Of a stretch of 64,000 nt of DNA, positions 1 through 9,185 are shown one piece after another. The translations under genes were made by a program, and so were the position numbers. The notes beneath the pieces are model-generated. The model searched no databases, was not told the DNA's origin, and saw nothing but the letters and a program-made list of their open reading frames with translations. This DNA is from JAAGZL01 sp050288625 (GTDB lineage Bacteria > Pseudomonadota > Gammaproteobacteria > Chromatiales > Chromatiaceae). The number at the start of each line of letters is the position of its first letter. Positions within the stretch are counted from its first letter, which is position 1. The stretch spans positions 24,147-88,146 of the forward strand of contig JBNKEE010000047.1 of assembly GCA_050288625.1 (NCBI GenBank), written 5' to 3'.

Positions 1-285
1 ATCTCCCAGCTCTTCGCGCAGTGATTGCAGGGTAAGCAGGGTGTAAGATTTTTCACTGCGATGAAGCTCTCTCTCATCTACCATGAACGCCGTATTATCG
101 GCGACTGCTGCCTGCAACATCTCAAGGCGCTGTTCCGGTGAGCTGGATGGTTGCTCGCGATGGGGCGGATCCCTCAGCGGGATCAGCCTCAACTCATCCA
201 GACCCAAACCCTCTTTGACATCCAGTGCTGTGCGCAAATGTCCGTAATGGATGGGGTCAAAGGTGCCGCCGAAAATACCGATCAT
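1..285 (-). CDS. nadD: Nicotinate-nucleotide adenylyltransferase, 3' end outside window
   Basis: NadD transfers AMP from ATP to nicotinate mononucleotide, a late step of NAD synthesis. The first 95 codons are present, reading leftward from an ATG at 285. The N-terminus MIGIFGGTFDPIHYGH carries the nucleotidyltransferase GGTFDPxHxGH signature, with the catalytic HxGH at residues 13-16. Further on, SYTLLTL matches the family's conserved SYTxxTL block. It lies 18 bases after the proA stop, as the last visible member of the leuS-lptE-holA-proA-nadD run. That gene order is common in gammaproteobacteria and supports the call. The gene continues beyond base 1, so the C-terminus cannot be judged. Confidence 0.93.
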   Translation of the reverse strand, partial: MIGIFGGTFDPIHYGHLRTALDVKEGLGLDELRLIPLRDPPHREQPSSSPEQRLEMLQAAVADNTAFMVDERELHRSEKSYTLLTLQSLREELGD

Positions 286-303
286 GTTAGGGCCCGGATT
301 TAT

Positions 304-1575
304 CTATTCCCTGATATGTCCGTCTCCGAAGACGATAAACTTTACTGAGGTAAGCCCATCCAGACCTACCGGTCCGCGAGCGTGGAATTTATCGGTACTA
401 ATACCTATCTCCGCCCCTAAGCCGTATTCGAAGCCATCGGCAAAACGTGTAGATGCATTTACCATTACCGAGCTGGAGTCCACCTCGCGCAGAAAACGGC
501 GTGCGCGAGTGTAATTCTCAGTGATGATGGCATCAGTATGTTGAGAACTGTGGGTGTTGATGTGATTGATAGCCTCGTCCAATCCTTTCACCACCTTGAT
601 GGCCAGAACAGGGGCCAGATATTCAGTATCCCAGTCCTCCTCGGTGACAGGGATTGCACCATCTACCACGCGCATAGTGGCCTCGCAGCCGCGCATCTCT
701 ACCCCCTTCTCTTGATACATACGTCCAAGCTCCGGCAATACGGTCTCCGCAATCTCCTCAGAAACCAACAAGGTCTCCAAGGTGTTGCATGTGCCGTAGC
801 GCTGGGTCTTTGCATTAAGGCTTACTTGTATTGCCTTTTCCAGATCAGCATCTGCATCGATATAGATATGACAGATGCCATCCAGATGCTTGATTACAGG
901 GACCCTGGCATCACTACTGATGCGTTCAATAAGCCCCTTGCCGCCGCGGGGGATGATTAGGTCTATATATTCAGGCATGGTGATCATCTGGCCCACAGCC
1001 TCCCGGTCGGTGGTTGCCACCACCTGCACCGCGTCAGCGGGCAGGCCAACCGTCTCCAGGCCTTTTTGGATTACCCCGGCTATGGCCTGATTGGAGTGAA
1101 TGGCCTCCGAGCCCCCACGCAAAACCGTGGCATTACCGGACTTGAGGCAAAGGGCGGCGGCATCCGCTGTCACGTTAGGACGCGACTCATAGATGATGCC
1201 TACTACACCCAGAGGCACCCGCATTCGTCCCACCTGAATACCGGTGGGACGGTAATGCATATCGAAAATTTCACCTATGGGGTCGGGGAGCGCAGCGATC
1301 TGCCGTAGGCCCTCTATCATGGAATCAATACGGGCCGTCGTTAGTTCCAGGCGATCTAGCAGGGCGGACTCCAAACCCTTATCAGATCCGGCACGCATAT
1401 CCTTCTTATTCTCTGCGATAAGGGTGTCGCGGTTCAGATCTAAACCCTCGGCAATAACCAGCAGAGCGTTATTTTTCTCTGCGGTACTAGCAGCGGCCAT
1501 GAGCCTAGAAGAAGCCCTGGCCTTACTGCCTACCTCTCGCATATATGAATCTATATCTTGAATACGCTTCGACAT
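304..1575 (-). CDS. proA: Gamma-glutamyl phosphate reductase
   Basis: ProA reduces gamma-glutamyl phosphate to glutamate semialdehyde with NADPH, the second step of proline synthesis. The 423-residue protein is full length for the family. It shows the aldehyde-dehydrogenase-like cofactor stretch PLGVVGIIYESRPNV and the active-site cysteine in RYGTCNTLE, together with PRGGKGLI and the C-terminal block ASTRFADGFEYGLGAEIGIS. It sits between holA and nadD on the same strand. No proB is seen, so the first enzyme of the pathway is encoded elsewhere. The ATG at 1575 has no strong Shine-Dalgarno sequence but fits the family N-terminus. Confidence 0.96.
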   Translation of the reverse strand: MSKRIQDIDSYMREVGSKARASSRLMAAASTAEKNNALLVIAEGLDLNRDTLIAENKKDMRAGSDKGLESALLDRLELTTARIDSMIEGLRQIAALPDPIGEIFDMHYRPTGIQVGRMRVPLGVVGIIYESRPNVTADAAALCLKSGNATVLRGGSEAIHSNQAIAGVIQKGLETVGLPADAVQVVATTDREAVGQMITMPEYIDLIIPRGGKGLIERISSDARVPVIKHLDGICHIYIDADADLEKAIQVSLNAKTQRYGTCNTLETLLVSEEIAETVLPELGRMYQEKGVEMRGCEATMRVVDGAIPVTEEDWDTEYLAPVLAIKVVKGLDEAINHINTHSSQHTDAIITENYTRARRFLREVDSSSVMVNASTRFADGFEYGLGAEIGISTDKFHARGPVGLDGLTSVKFIVFGDGHIRE

Positions 1576-1641
1576 CTATTTGTGTGGCCCATGTTGTGTC
1601 AGATCGGACGATTCTAACAAATATTCCGATAATAAGATTTA

Positions 1642-2667
1642 TTAAGGTCTAGCTATAATGGCCTTGCCGGCTAGGCGGGAGGTTATCTCCTGCATCAGTT
1701 GCCAAGGATCGCTCTTCTCTCTTCCTTTAATAGCCCGGTCGGCGCGACCACATAAGACCAGCAGCCCACGCAAGGTTTTAATAGATGACCGCTGTAGCCC
1801 GCTACCGACCATCTGTTTACGTTTATCCCAGATCTCACGTCTCTCAGCAATCGCCCTCTGCGGTGAGCTGCCCTTGCTTATGGCATAGGCCAATTCTGCC
1901 AACATGCGTATCTCTCTGGTCAAAGCCCAAAGCACCACCGGCGCCGGGGTACCTTCACCTTTAAGTCCTTTCAGGATCTTGGAGCAGTACGCTGCCTTAC
2001 CTTGCAGGGCGCTATCCACCAGGTTAAAGACATCGTATCTTGCGCTGTCCGATACCGCAGTCTCAAGCTGTTCCACGGTGATGATCCCTGGTCCGTGCAG
2101 AAGCAGCAGCTTTTCTATCTCCTGTGATGCTGCCAGGAGATTGCCCTCAATGCGCTGCGATAACATAGTCACCACACCGTCCTCCGGTATAAGCCCGTTG
2201 TCGCGCATTCGTTGCTCAATCCAGGGAGGCAGGCGTTGTCCCTCAATGGGCCAGATCTGAATCACGGCCCCGATCTTATCCAAGGCCTTATACCATTTAC
2301 TGTTGTTTTGGCTGCGATCCAGCTTAGGCATGGTCAGAAGAAGAATGGTGTCTTCAGGCGGACGCTCGGCATATGCGAGCAGAGCCTTAGATCCTGCGCT
2401 GCCAGGCTTGCCTGATGGGATGCGCAGATCCAGGATACGCTGCTCCGCAAACAGAGAGAGGCTGTCCGCCTGCCGGCCCAGTTCGTTCCAGTCAAATTTG
2501 CGGTCAGCCTCAAGGACGGTACGGTCGGAATAGCCCTTAGATTTAGCCTCTGACCTGATCAGGTCCGCTGCTTCATCCATCTGCAGCGGTTCGTCTCCGG
2601 TTAAAAGATAGGCAGGCAGTAACCCCTGTTGTAGTTTTTGTGCAAGTTCATGTAGGCGCAGCCGCAT
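1642..2667 (-). CDS. holA: DNA polymerase III delta subunit
   Basis: HolA is the delta subunit of the clamp loader, which opens the beta sliding clamp during replication. The 341-residue length matches the family. The N-terminus has the conserved PAYLLTGDEPLQMDEA block typical of delta (a non-hydrolysing AAA+ fold), and the C-terminal part has LWALTREIRML, also typical. The start lies only 3 bases after the lptE stop, so the two are almost certainly cotranscribed. The lptE-holA-nadD order is conserved in Escherichia coli and relatives. Identification rests on the motifs and this context. Confidence 0.93.
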   Translation of the reverse strand: MRLRLHELAQKLQQGLLPAYLLTGDEPLQMDEAADLIRSEAKSKGYSDRTVLEADRKFDWNELGRQADSLSLFAEQRILDLRIPSGKPGSAGSKALLAYAERPPEDTILLLTMPKLDRSQNNSKWYKALDKIGAVIQIWPIEGQRLPPWIEQRMRDNGLIPEDGVVTMLSQRIEGNLLAASQEIEKLLLLHGPGIITVEQLETAVSDSARYDVFNLVDSALQGKAAYCSKILKGLKGEGTPAPVVLWALTREIRMLAELAYAISKGSSPQRAIAERREIWDKRKQMVGSGLQRSSIKTLRGLLVLCGRADRAIKGREKSDPWQLMQEITSRLAGKAIIARP

Positions 2668-2670
2668 CTT

Positions 2671-3186
2671 CTATTGAGTTTGTTTAAGCTGGGCCTGCAT
2701 ACGGGTGATGATCTGTCGCGCCAACTCCTGCTGCATCCCCTCAACAAGCTGACTTGCCTCTGTTACCTTCCCCAGCTTTTGTTCCTCGGTATTTATGTAG
2801 TCACGTACCACAACGATACTTTGGGTTGGAATCAGGGCCTTGCCAGATGCGTCAATCAAGGTGAACTCAAGTGTGTGTTTTATCTCCGTCTGGGCGACCT
2901 TGCCAGACGCGTCAACTGAGAGAGTGCGATTCTGCCTTCTATAGCGTGAAATATTTAACATGGTTTTGGCTTCGCTCCGCTCGCTTGTCACCTCAACCGT
3001 GTCGCTCTTTAGTCTAATCGCAATCTCTTTTCCAAGCTCTGTATATCTACCTATTCCATTAATGATAATGGGGCTGATAGATGCCGGGAGTTGAGCGGCT
3101 TGGCGCAGCTGATAGCCGCACCCATTCAGAAGCAGCAGAGTTATAAGGAGTGTGATCCATCTTATGCCAGGGATCGTTTTTTGCAT
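2671..3186 (-). CDS. lptE: LPS-assembly lipoprotein LptE
   Basis: LptE is the outer-membrane lipoprotein that plugs the LptD barrel and helps deliver lipopolysaccharide to the cell surface. The 171-residue product has a hydrophobic signal segment ending in the lipobox LLNGC, with Cys23 as the lipidation site, followed directly by GYQLR as in other LptE proteins. It lies between leuS and holA, the standard place for lptE. The C-terminal third is charged and probably helical. The name rests on lipobox, length and synteny, because LptE sequences diverge quickly. Confidence 0.9.
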   Translation of the reverse strand: MQKTIPGIRWITLLITLLLLNGCGYQLRQAAQLPASISPIIINGIGRYTELGKEIAIRLKSDTVEVTSERSEAKTMLNISRYRRQNRTLSVDASGKVAQTEIKHTLEFTLIDASGKALIPTQSIVVVRDYINTEEQKLGKVTEASQLVEGMQQELARQIITRMQAQLKQTQ

Positions 3187-3227
3187 TTTTGTCTCCTGAG
3201 TTTTTTTCTATTTGCCATCGGCCGTGT

Positions 3228-5834
3228 CTAAACGACTATGTTAACCAGCTTTTTCGGCACCACGATCACCTTTTTGACTGGATTGCCGCCGATGTGCTTT
3301 TGTATATTGTCATCCGCAAGAGCTATCTCTTCAACTCTGTTTTTATCAACGTCTGCCGATACCTGGATCTTGGCCCTTATCTTGCCGTTCACCTGCACTA
3401 CGTATTGGATTGTATCCTGTTTTAATGCATTTTCGTCGGCTTGAGGCCAATCACTTTCCAGAATATTGTCACCATATCCAAGTTTTTGCCAGAGATAATG
3501 GGTGGCGTGGGGAGCAATCGGGCCTAAAAGACGTAAGGTTATGCCCATGCCATCTTTCAATATTGCTTGATCGACCTGGCTGCTACCCAGCTTGTATAGG
3601 GTATTAACAATCTTCATACAGGCCGATACCACCGTATTGAACTGCTGACGTTCATAGTCGTAAGAGGCCTGTTTCAGTGCTGCATGAATCTCACGCCTAG
3701 CGTCTTGTTGATCTGAGTCCAGAGACGATATGGCCTCCGTCATAGGCATGATCTCTTCCTTGATATCAACTACATTCACCGCCAAAGACCAGAGCCGCTT
3801 CAGAAAACGATAGGCCCCTTCTACGCCTTCATCTGACCACTCCAGGGATTGGTCTGGCGGCGAGGTGAACATAGTGTATAGTCGCACCGTATCGGCGCCG
3901 TACCTCTGTACCATCTCCTGAGGATCCACACCGTTGTTTTTGGACTTGGACATCTTCTCCACACCGCCGATCTCTACCGGTTTGCCATCTTCGCGCAAGA
4001 CCGCTTCAATCATTCGCCCTTTTTCATCCTGCATGCTATCCACGTCCGCCGGGTTGAACCAGTGCTTCTGGCCCGACTCGTCTGTACGACAGAAGGTTTC
4101 GGCCACTACCATGCCCTGGGTCAACAGGCGTTCGAATGGTTCCTTGGATTCCACCAGTCCGGCATCTCTAAGCAGTTTGTGATAGAAGCGGGCGTAGAGC
4201 AGGTGCAGGATTGCGTGCTCAATACCGCCGATGTAGTGATCTACCGGCAGCCAGTAATTGGCCCGTTCGTCCAGCATGGCCTCTGTGTTGTCGGGGCAGG
4301 TGTAGCGGGCATAGTACCAGGATGATTCCATGAAGGTATCAAAGGTGTCAGTTTCGCGCTCGGCCTCACCACCACACTCGGGACATGTGGTTTGGTACCA
4401 CTGTGGCATCTTTTTGATGGGTGAACCGCCGCTGGCATCGAACTCCACATCCTCCGGTAGCACCACCGGCAGATCCTCTTTGGGGACCGGTACGGTGCCG
4501 CACTTGGGACAGTGAATCATGGGAATGGGCGCGCCCCAATAGCGCTGGCGGGAAACCCCCCAGTCGCGCAGGCGGTACTGCACCTGTTTTTCGCCCAGAT
4601 CTTTAGTAGCTAGGTCGGTTGCTATGGCATCCACCGCATCCGGGTAGTTCAAGCCATCATATTTATCCGAGTTAACACATACTCCGCGTTCCTTGTCCGC
4701 ATACCACTCCTGCCAAGCATCAGTAGAGAAGCTCTCGCCCTCGATATCGATCACCTGGATAATGGGCAGTCCATACCCTTTAGCAAAATGAAAGTCACGC
4801 TCGTCGTGGGCCGGCACCGCCATCACCGCGCCATCGCCATAGCCCCAGAGCACATAGTTGCCAACCCAAACCGGAATCTGTTCGCCAGTGAGGGGATGGG
4901 TGACAGAGATACCGGTGGGCATGCCCCTCTTTTCCATGGTGGCCAGGTCCGCCTCAGCCACACCGCCCTGCAGACATTCGTCGATAAAGGCGGCCAACTC
5001 GGGATTGTTCTTGGCCGCATATTGAGCCAGGGGATGTTCGGCAGCAACGGCACAGAAGGTGACCCCCATGATGGTGTCAGCGCGGGTGGTGTAGACCCAG
5101 AGCTGTTCCGACTTGCCGTCCAGTTCGTAAGGGAAGGCGAAGCGTACGCCGTGGCTCTTGCCTATCCAATTGCGCTGCATGGTGCGCACCTTCTCTGGCC
5201 AGCCTTCCATCCGCTCCAACTCTTCCAGCAGCTCTTCAGCGTAGTCGGTGATGCGAATGAACCACTGGGGGATCTCGCGGCGCTCCACTAAAGCGCCGGA
5301 ACGCCAGCCGCGGCCGTCAATCACCTGTTCGTTGGCCAACACAGTCTGGTCTACAGGATCCCAGTTGACCACCGCGTTCTTTTTGTAGACAAGTCCCTTG
5401 CGGTAGAGCTCGGTAAACAGCCACTGCTCCCACTTGTAGTAGTCGGGCTGACATGTGGCCAGTTCGCGTCCCCAATCATAACCGAATCCCAATTGTCTCA
5501 ACTGGCCCTTCATATAATCGATGTTTGAGTAGGTCCACTGGGCCGGCGGCATCTTGTTTTTGATGGCGGCGCCCTCTGCCGGAAGACCGAATGCATCCCA
5601 GCCCATAGGTTGCAGCACATTCTTGCCCAGCATGCGCTGGTAACGGGCAATGACATCGCCGATGGTGTAGTTGCGCACATGCCCCATATGCAGCTTGCCA
5701 CTGGGGTAAGGGAACATAGATAGGCAGTAGAACTTATCCCGTTGCGGGTCTTCTATAGCCTTAAAGCTCTGGTTAGTTTCCCAGTAGGATTGGGCCTCTG
5801 CCTCTATCATCTCTGGGTTGAAGGTAGTCTGCAT
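3228..5834 (-). CDS. leuS: Leucyl-tRNA synthetase
   Basis: LeuS attaches leucine to tRNA-Leu. At 868 residues it is full length for the bacterial class I enzyme. The catalytic HIGH motif appears as HMGH at residues 49-52 within PYPSGKLHMGHVRNY, and the second signature as KMSKSKNNG near residue 625. Between them lie the editing (CP1) insertion and two CxxC pairs (CPKCG and CPECGG), probably a zinc ribbon. It is divergent from ybeL and upstream of lptE, as in E. coli. The ATG at 5834 gives the usual MQ-type N-terminus. No T-box or obvious leader structure is seen upstream. Confidence 0.98.
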   Translation of the reverse strand: MQTTFNPEMIEAEAQSYWETNQSFKAIEDPQRDKFYCLSMFPYPSGKLHMGHVRNYTIGDVIARYQRMLGKNVLQPMGWDAFGLPAEGAAIKNKMPPAQWTYSNIDYMKGQLRQLGFGYDWGRELATCQPDYYKWEQWLFTELYRKGLVYKKNAVVNWDPVDQTVLANEQVIDGRGWRSGALVERREIPQWFIRITDYAEELLEELERMEGWPEKVRTMQRNWIGKSHGVRFAFPYELDGKSEQLWVYTTRADTIMGVTFCAVAAEHPLAQYAAKNNPELAAFIDECLQGGVAEADLATMEKRGMPTGISVTHPLTGEQIPVWVGNYVLWGYGDGAVMAVPAHDERDFHFAKGYGLPIIQVIDIEGESFSTDAWQEWYADKERGVCVNSDKYDGLNYPDAVDAIATDLATKDLGEKQVQYRLRDWGVSRQRYWGAPIPMIHCPKCGTVPVPKEDLPVVLPEDVEFDASGGSPIKKMPQWYQTTCPECGGEAERETDTFDTFMESSWYYARYTCPDNTEAMLDERANYWLPVDHYIGGIEHAILHLLYARFYHKLLRDAGLVESKEPFERLLTQGMVVAETFCRTDESGQKHWFNPADVDSMQDEKGRMIEAVLREDGKPVEIGGVEKMSKSKNNGVDPQEMVQRYGADTVRLYTMFTSPPDQSLEWSDEGVEGAYRFLKRLWSLAVNVVDIKEEIMPMTEAISSLDSDQQDARREIHAALKQASYDYERQQFNTVVSACMKIVNTLYKLGSSQVDQAILKDGMGITLRLLGPIAPHATHYLWQKLGYGDNILESDWPQADENALKQDTIQYVVQVNGKIRAKIQVSADVDKNRVEEIALADDNIQKHIGGNPVKKVIVVPKKLVNIVV

Positions 5835-6037
5835 TGTCGCTAGTCCGCATGGCTTAATCTAAAACTGTGTAAGGATACAGTATGCGCGAATATTGATACA
5901 GGTCTGGATAAGTTGAAATATTGCCGCTTCAATCTTGCTATCTGCTCACTTTGGTTCACACTCTTAATTAGGAGTTGGAAATGATGTTTCTGATTGCAAA
6001 GCGAACGATGAGACAGAAAGAAAAAAGAGGGTAAAAA

Positions 6038-6559
6038 ATGAGTTCAGATAACAACAAGGATCCTTTGGATCGCATGGTAGTTGCCTACGAGAACATGCTG
6101 GAGCGGGTGGATGAGTTGTTGGAAAAGGCAGAAGAGACAGCCCTACCGACCCTAAAAAAAGGTCTTGAGCATGCCCGGGAAAAGGCAGTGGAACTGAACG
6201 AACTGACTCGAGAGGAGGCGGAAAAAATCGCATCCTATGTAGAACGTGACCTACACGATGCAGCCGGTTTCCTGCATAAAACTGGAGAAGAGTTTCGTAA
6301 CTGGGTCAGCTTCGATATGGAGCTAATCGAAAACCGGGTATTGGATATGTTCGCCAAGATTGCGGATAAGACCAGCCTGGAATTGGGGCGATTCGCTGAA
6401 CAGGCAAGAGACGCTTCCCTCTATCACACTGGGGAGATCACCGGCCCCGGCACCCTGGTCTGTTCAGAGTGTGGCAAGGAGCTGCACTTCCATAAGGCCG
6501 GGCACATTCCGCCCTGCGCCGGTTGTCGCGGCACCAGGTTTGCTCGATCAACAAGCTAG
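6038..6559 (+). CDS. ybeL: YbeL-like zinc-ribbon protein (DUF1451)
   Basis: This 173-residue protein matches the YbeL/DUF1451 family. It has a long charged N-terminal helical region (residues 1-110, probable coiled coil), the conserved YHTGEITGPGTLVCSECG segment, and a C-terminal zinc ribbon built from CSECG and CAGCRG. The function is not established; family members are small cytoplasmic proteins. It is divergent from leuS, exactly as ybeL is in E. coli, which strengthens the family assignment. It is followed by a strong bidirectional terminator. Start: the ATG after a purine-rich AGAGGGTAAAAA stretch. Confidence 0.82.
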   Translation: MSSDNNKDPLDRMVVAYENMLERVDELLEKAEETALPTLKKGLEHAREKAVELNELTREEAEKIASYVERDLHDAAGFLHKTGEEFRNWVSFDMELIENRVLDMFAKIADKTSLELGRFAEQARDASLYHTGEITGPGTLVCSECGKELHFHKAGHIPPCAGCRGTRFARSTS

Positions 6560-6582
6560 TCGATCACAATAGCTCAGAAACA

Positions 6583-6609
6583 AAAACACCCGCCTTTAGC
6601 GGGTGTTTT
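6583..6609. terminator. Bidirectional intrinsic terminator between ybeL and rpmG
   Basis: A perfect 11-base inverted repeat, AAAACACCCGC and GCGGGTGTTTT, surrounds a 5-base loop. A-runs and T-runs on both sides make it work for ybeL on the plus strand and rpmG on the minus strand. The two genes converge here. Confidence 0.9.
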
Positions 6610-6628
6610 ATACAGAGAAGGGAAGGGA

Positions 6629-6784
6629 TTATTTAATCTTCGCTTCCTTGTACATGACGTGTTTGCGGATCTTAGGATCGAACTTCTTGATCTCCATCTT
6701 GCCTGTCATGGTGCGTTTGTTCTTGGTCGTGGTGTAAAAGTGGCCGGTTCCGGCACTGGACACTAGTCTAATCTTGTCGCGCAT
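6629..6784 (-). CDS. rpmG: 50S ribosomal protein L33
   Basis: A 51-residue basic protein, MRDKIRLVSSAGTGHFYTTT onward, is a clear L33. It is a small component of the large ribosomal subunit near the E site. It has no CxxC pairs, so it is the zinc-independent (C-minus) form. The start lies 9 bases after the rpmB stop, preceded by a good ribosome-binding sequence (AGGAGACAATC before ATG). The rpmB-rpmG pair followed by radC and coaBC is the usual gammaproteobacterial order. It ends just before the bidirectional terminator. Confidence 0.96.
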   Translation of the reverse strand: MRDKIRLVSSAGTGHFYTTTKNKRTMTGKMEIKKFDPKIRKHVMYKEAKIK

Positions 6785-6793
6785 GATTGTCTC

Positions 6794-7030
6794 CTAGACC
6801 TTTTCGCCGCGGGCACGAAGATCAGCCAGTACGCTGTCTATACCCTTTTTATCGATGATACGCATGCCATTGGACGATACGCGCAGCTTGACCCAACGCT
6901 TCTCTGCTTCCACCCAAAACCGCTTGTAGTGCAAATTTGGTAGAAAACGGCGTTTGGTCTTGTTGTGGGCGTGCGAAACATTGTTGCCTGTAATCGGTCT
7001 TTTGCCCGTGACCTGACACACTTTGGACAT
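6794..7030 (-). CDS. rpmB: 50S ribosomal protein L28
   Basis: L28 is a 78-residue basic protein of the large ribosomal subunit. The N-terminus MSKVCQVTGKRPITGNNVSH is the characteristic L28 start, and the length is exactly typical. It is the first gene of the rpmBG operon, preceded by a GAGGAT ribosome-binding site 6 bases before the ATG. The 117-base gap between it and radC probably carries the operon promoter, but I cannot point to a single clear one. Confidence 0.97.
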   Translation of the reverse strand: MSKVCQVTGKRPITGNNVSHAHNKTKRRFLPNLHYKRFWVEAEKRWVKLRVSSNGMRIIDKKGIDSVLADLRARGEKV

Positions 7031-7147
7031 GGTTAAATCCTCAAAAATCAGCTATCTCTTTCCCGCAAGGGATGAAAGAGGCGGATTTATATCAGATAGG
7101 GGTCGGGGATACAAGTTTTTCTGGCCTATATCACAGAAAATCGTCAG

Positions 7148-7822
7148 TCACATCCATCCTAACTCTGCCAGAGACGCAATCTCGCCATCGCCCACGACCA
7201 GGTGATCCAGGACCTGTATATCCATCAGGGCCAGGGCCTCTTGGGTACGTCGGGTTATCTGACGATCGGCCTGACTAGGTTCGGCTACACCGGATGGATG
7301 ATTGTGGGCCAGGATAACCCCTGCGGCGTTGTGACGCAGCGCACTCCTGACCACCTGGCGTGGATGTACGCTGGCACCGTTGATTGTGCCGAAAAAGAGC
7401 TCTTCATACTCTATGATGCGATTCTTGCTGTCCAGAAACAGGCATGCAAAAACCTCATTTTGGCGCTCTCGTAGTCGAGAGGTCAGGTAATTTCTGGTGT
7501 CATCCGGACTGGTCAGGCAGTCATTTCTGGTGATGGTTTCCCAAAGATGGCGCCTACCCATCTCTAACACAGCCTGCAGTTGAGCATATTTTGCGCTACC
7601 CAGTCCCTGACTGGAGCAGAACTCCTTCTCGTCAGCGGCCAGCAGGCTACGCAAGGAACCGTGTTCGTCCAACAGGTTACGGGCGAGATCAACTGCGGTC
7701 TTACCTTTAACCCCGGTGCGTAGAAAGATCGCCAGAAGTTCGGCATCCGATAGTGCGTTTGCCCCGCGTTTTAACAGTTTTTCTCTTGGTCGTTCGTCCG
7801 CCGGCCAGTCCGTTATAGCCAT
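7148..7822 (-). CDS. radC: RadC-family JAB/MPN domain protein
   Basis: RadC-like proteins (also called YicR) pair an N-terminal helix-hairpin-helix region with a C-terminal JAB1/MPN metalloprotease-like domain. Their cellular role is unsettled, and the old DNA-repair assignment is doubted. The metal-binding JAMM motif is intact as AHNHPSGVAEPSQAD. The N-terminus MAITDWPADERPREKLL is the family start. I place the start at 7822 rather than 7834 because GGAGGT lies 4 bases before this ATG. Length is 224 residues. It is divergent from coaBC and upstream of rpmBG, as in E. coli. Confidence 0.93.
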   Translation of the reverse strand: MAITDWPADERPREKLLKRGANALSDAELLAIFLRTGVKGKTAVDLARNLLDEHGSLRSLLAADEKEFCSSQGLGSAKYAQLQAVLEMGRRHLWETITRNDCLTSPDDTRNYLTSRLRERQNEVFACLFLDSKNRIIEYEELFFGTINGASVHPRQVVRSALRHNAAGVILAHNHPSGVAEPSQADRQITRRTQEALALMDIQVLDHLVVGDGEIASLAELGWM

Positions 7823-7982
7823 AGCTACCTCCATGTATTAGTTGTTGTATTTTCCTGTTTGGATAGTATGACGGTTGTTTGTTTGAGGCAAGATGAAACT
7901 CAGCTGCTATGGTTATCCTTTTAGTGATACCCGCATTGAGTTAATCTCTCTCTATAATAAGTAAAAATAGTTCGGAATACTT

Positions 7983-9185
7983 ATGTCAGAATTGAACAAC
8001 AAGCGGATCCTTTTAGGGATCACCGGTGGGGTCGCTGCCTATAAATCAGCAGAGCTGGTGCGCCTATTGAGGCAGGCCGGATCTGAGGTACAGGTGGTTA
8101 TGACCTCAGCGGCAACCAGTTTTATCACCCCGCTAACCCTGCAGGCCCTATCTGGCAGAAGTGTACGCCATGATATGTTTGACTCTGAATCAGAAGCTGC
8201 TATGAGCCATATCGAATTGGCGCGTTGGGCCGATATGATCCTGGTGGCACCAGCCACAGCGGATTTTATTTCGCGTTTAGCGGCCGGCATGGCCAACGAC
8301 CTGCTCTCAACACTGTGCCTGGCCTGTACCGCACAAATCGCACTGGCACCGGCCATGAACCGAGAGATGTGGTTAAACCAGGCCACCCAGGCAAACGTAG
8401 CGTTGCTAGGCAAAAGAGGCCTTAAGGTCTGGGGGCCAGCTGACGGAGAACAAGCCTGTGGCGAGACCGGCCCGGGTCGTATGCTGGAGCCAAGAGAATT
8501 GCTGGAACATATGAAAATCGAGTTGCCTGTAGGTGCACTGAACGGGGTCAATGTCCTGCTAACGGCCGGCCCTACCAGAGAACCGATTGATCCTGTGCGC
8601 TATGTAGGTAATCGCAGTTCCGGTCGCATGGGGTATGCCCTGGCTGCAGCGCTTGCTGACGCAGGAGCAAAGGTCGCTATGGTAAGCGGTCCGGTCTCGC
8701 TAGAAACCCCGCGAGGGGTGGAACGGACAGATGTTGAAACCGCCATAGAGATGGAGCATGAGGTAATATCAAGGCTGGATAGGTGTGACATCTTTGTAGC
8801 CTGCGCGGCAGTGGCCGATTACCGATGCGATGGCATTGCCGACCAGAAGATCAAGAAGGGCACAGAGAGATTGGAACTGAGCCTGGTGAAAAATCCTGAT
8901 ATCCTGCTCCAGGTGGCGTCAAAATCGAATCCTCCATTCACCGTAGGTTTTGCTGCAGAAACCGAGCATCTCGCACAACTGGCAGAAGAGAAGCGCAAAG
9001 CCAAAGGGGTGGATATGATCGCAGCCAATCTGGTCGGAAAGGATCAAGGTGGCTTTGAGGACGACCGAAATGCCCTTACCGTACTTTGGGAAGGTGGATC
9101 AACAGATCTGCCCATGATGAATAAGAGAGAGCTGGCCCGGGAGTTGGTTACACTAATCATAAAAAAATACCATGAGAAAGATTGA
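7983..9185 (+). CDS. coaBC: Phosphopantothenoylcysteine decarboxylase/synthetase
   Basis: This bifunctional enzyme joins cysteine to 4'-phosphopantothenate (CoaB, using CTP) and decarboxylates the product (CoaC, flavin), in coenzyme A synthesis. The CoaC half (about residues 1-185) shows GITGGVAAYK, the active-site His in MSHIELARWAD, and the APAMNREMW substrate clamp. The CoaB half shows GPTREPIDPVRYVGNRSSG and the KIKKG triphosphate-binding segment. Length 400 is typical. The last 14 bases overlap the start of dut, indicating translational coupling. Confidence 0.97.
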   Translation: MSELNNKRILLGITGGVAAYKSAELVRLLRQAGSEVQVVMTSAATSFITPLTLQALSGRSVRHDMFDSESEAAMSHIELARWADMILVAPATADFISRLAAGMANDLLSTLCLACTAQIALAPAMNREMWLNQATQANVALLGKRGLKVWGPADGEQACGETGPGRMLEPRELLEHMKIELPVGALNGVNVLLTAGPTREPIDPVRYVGNRSSGRMGYALAAALADAGAKVAMVSGPVSLETPRGVERTDVETAIEMEHEVISRLDRCDIFVACAAVADYRCDGIADQKIKKGTERLELSLVKNPDILLQVASKSNPPFTVGFAAETEHLAQLAEEKRKAKGVDMIAANLVGKDQGGFEDDRNALTVLWEGGSTDLPMMNKRELARELVTLIIKKYHEKD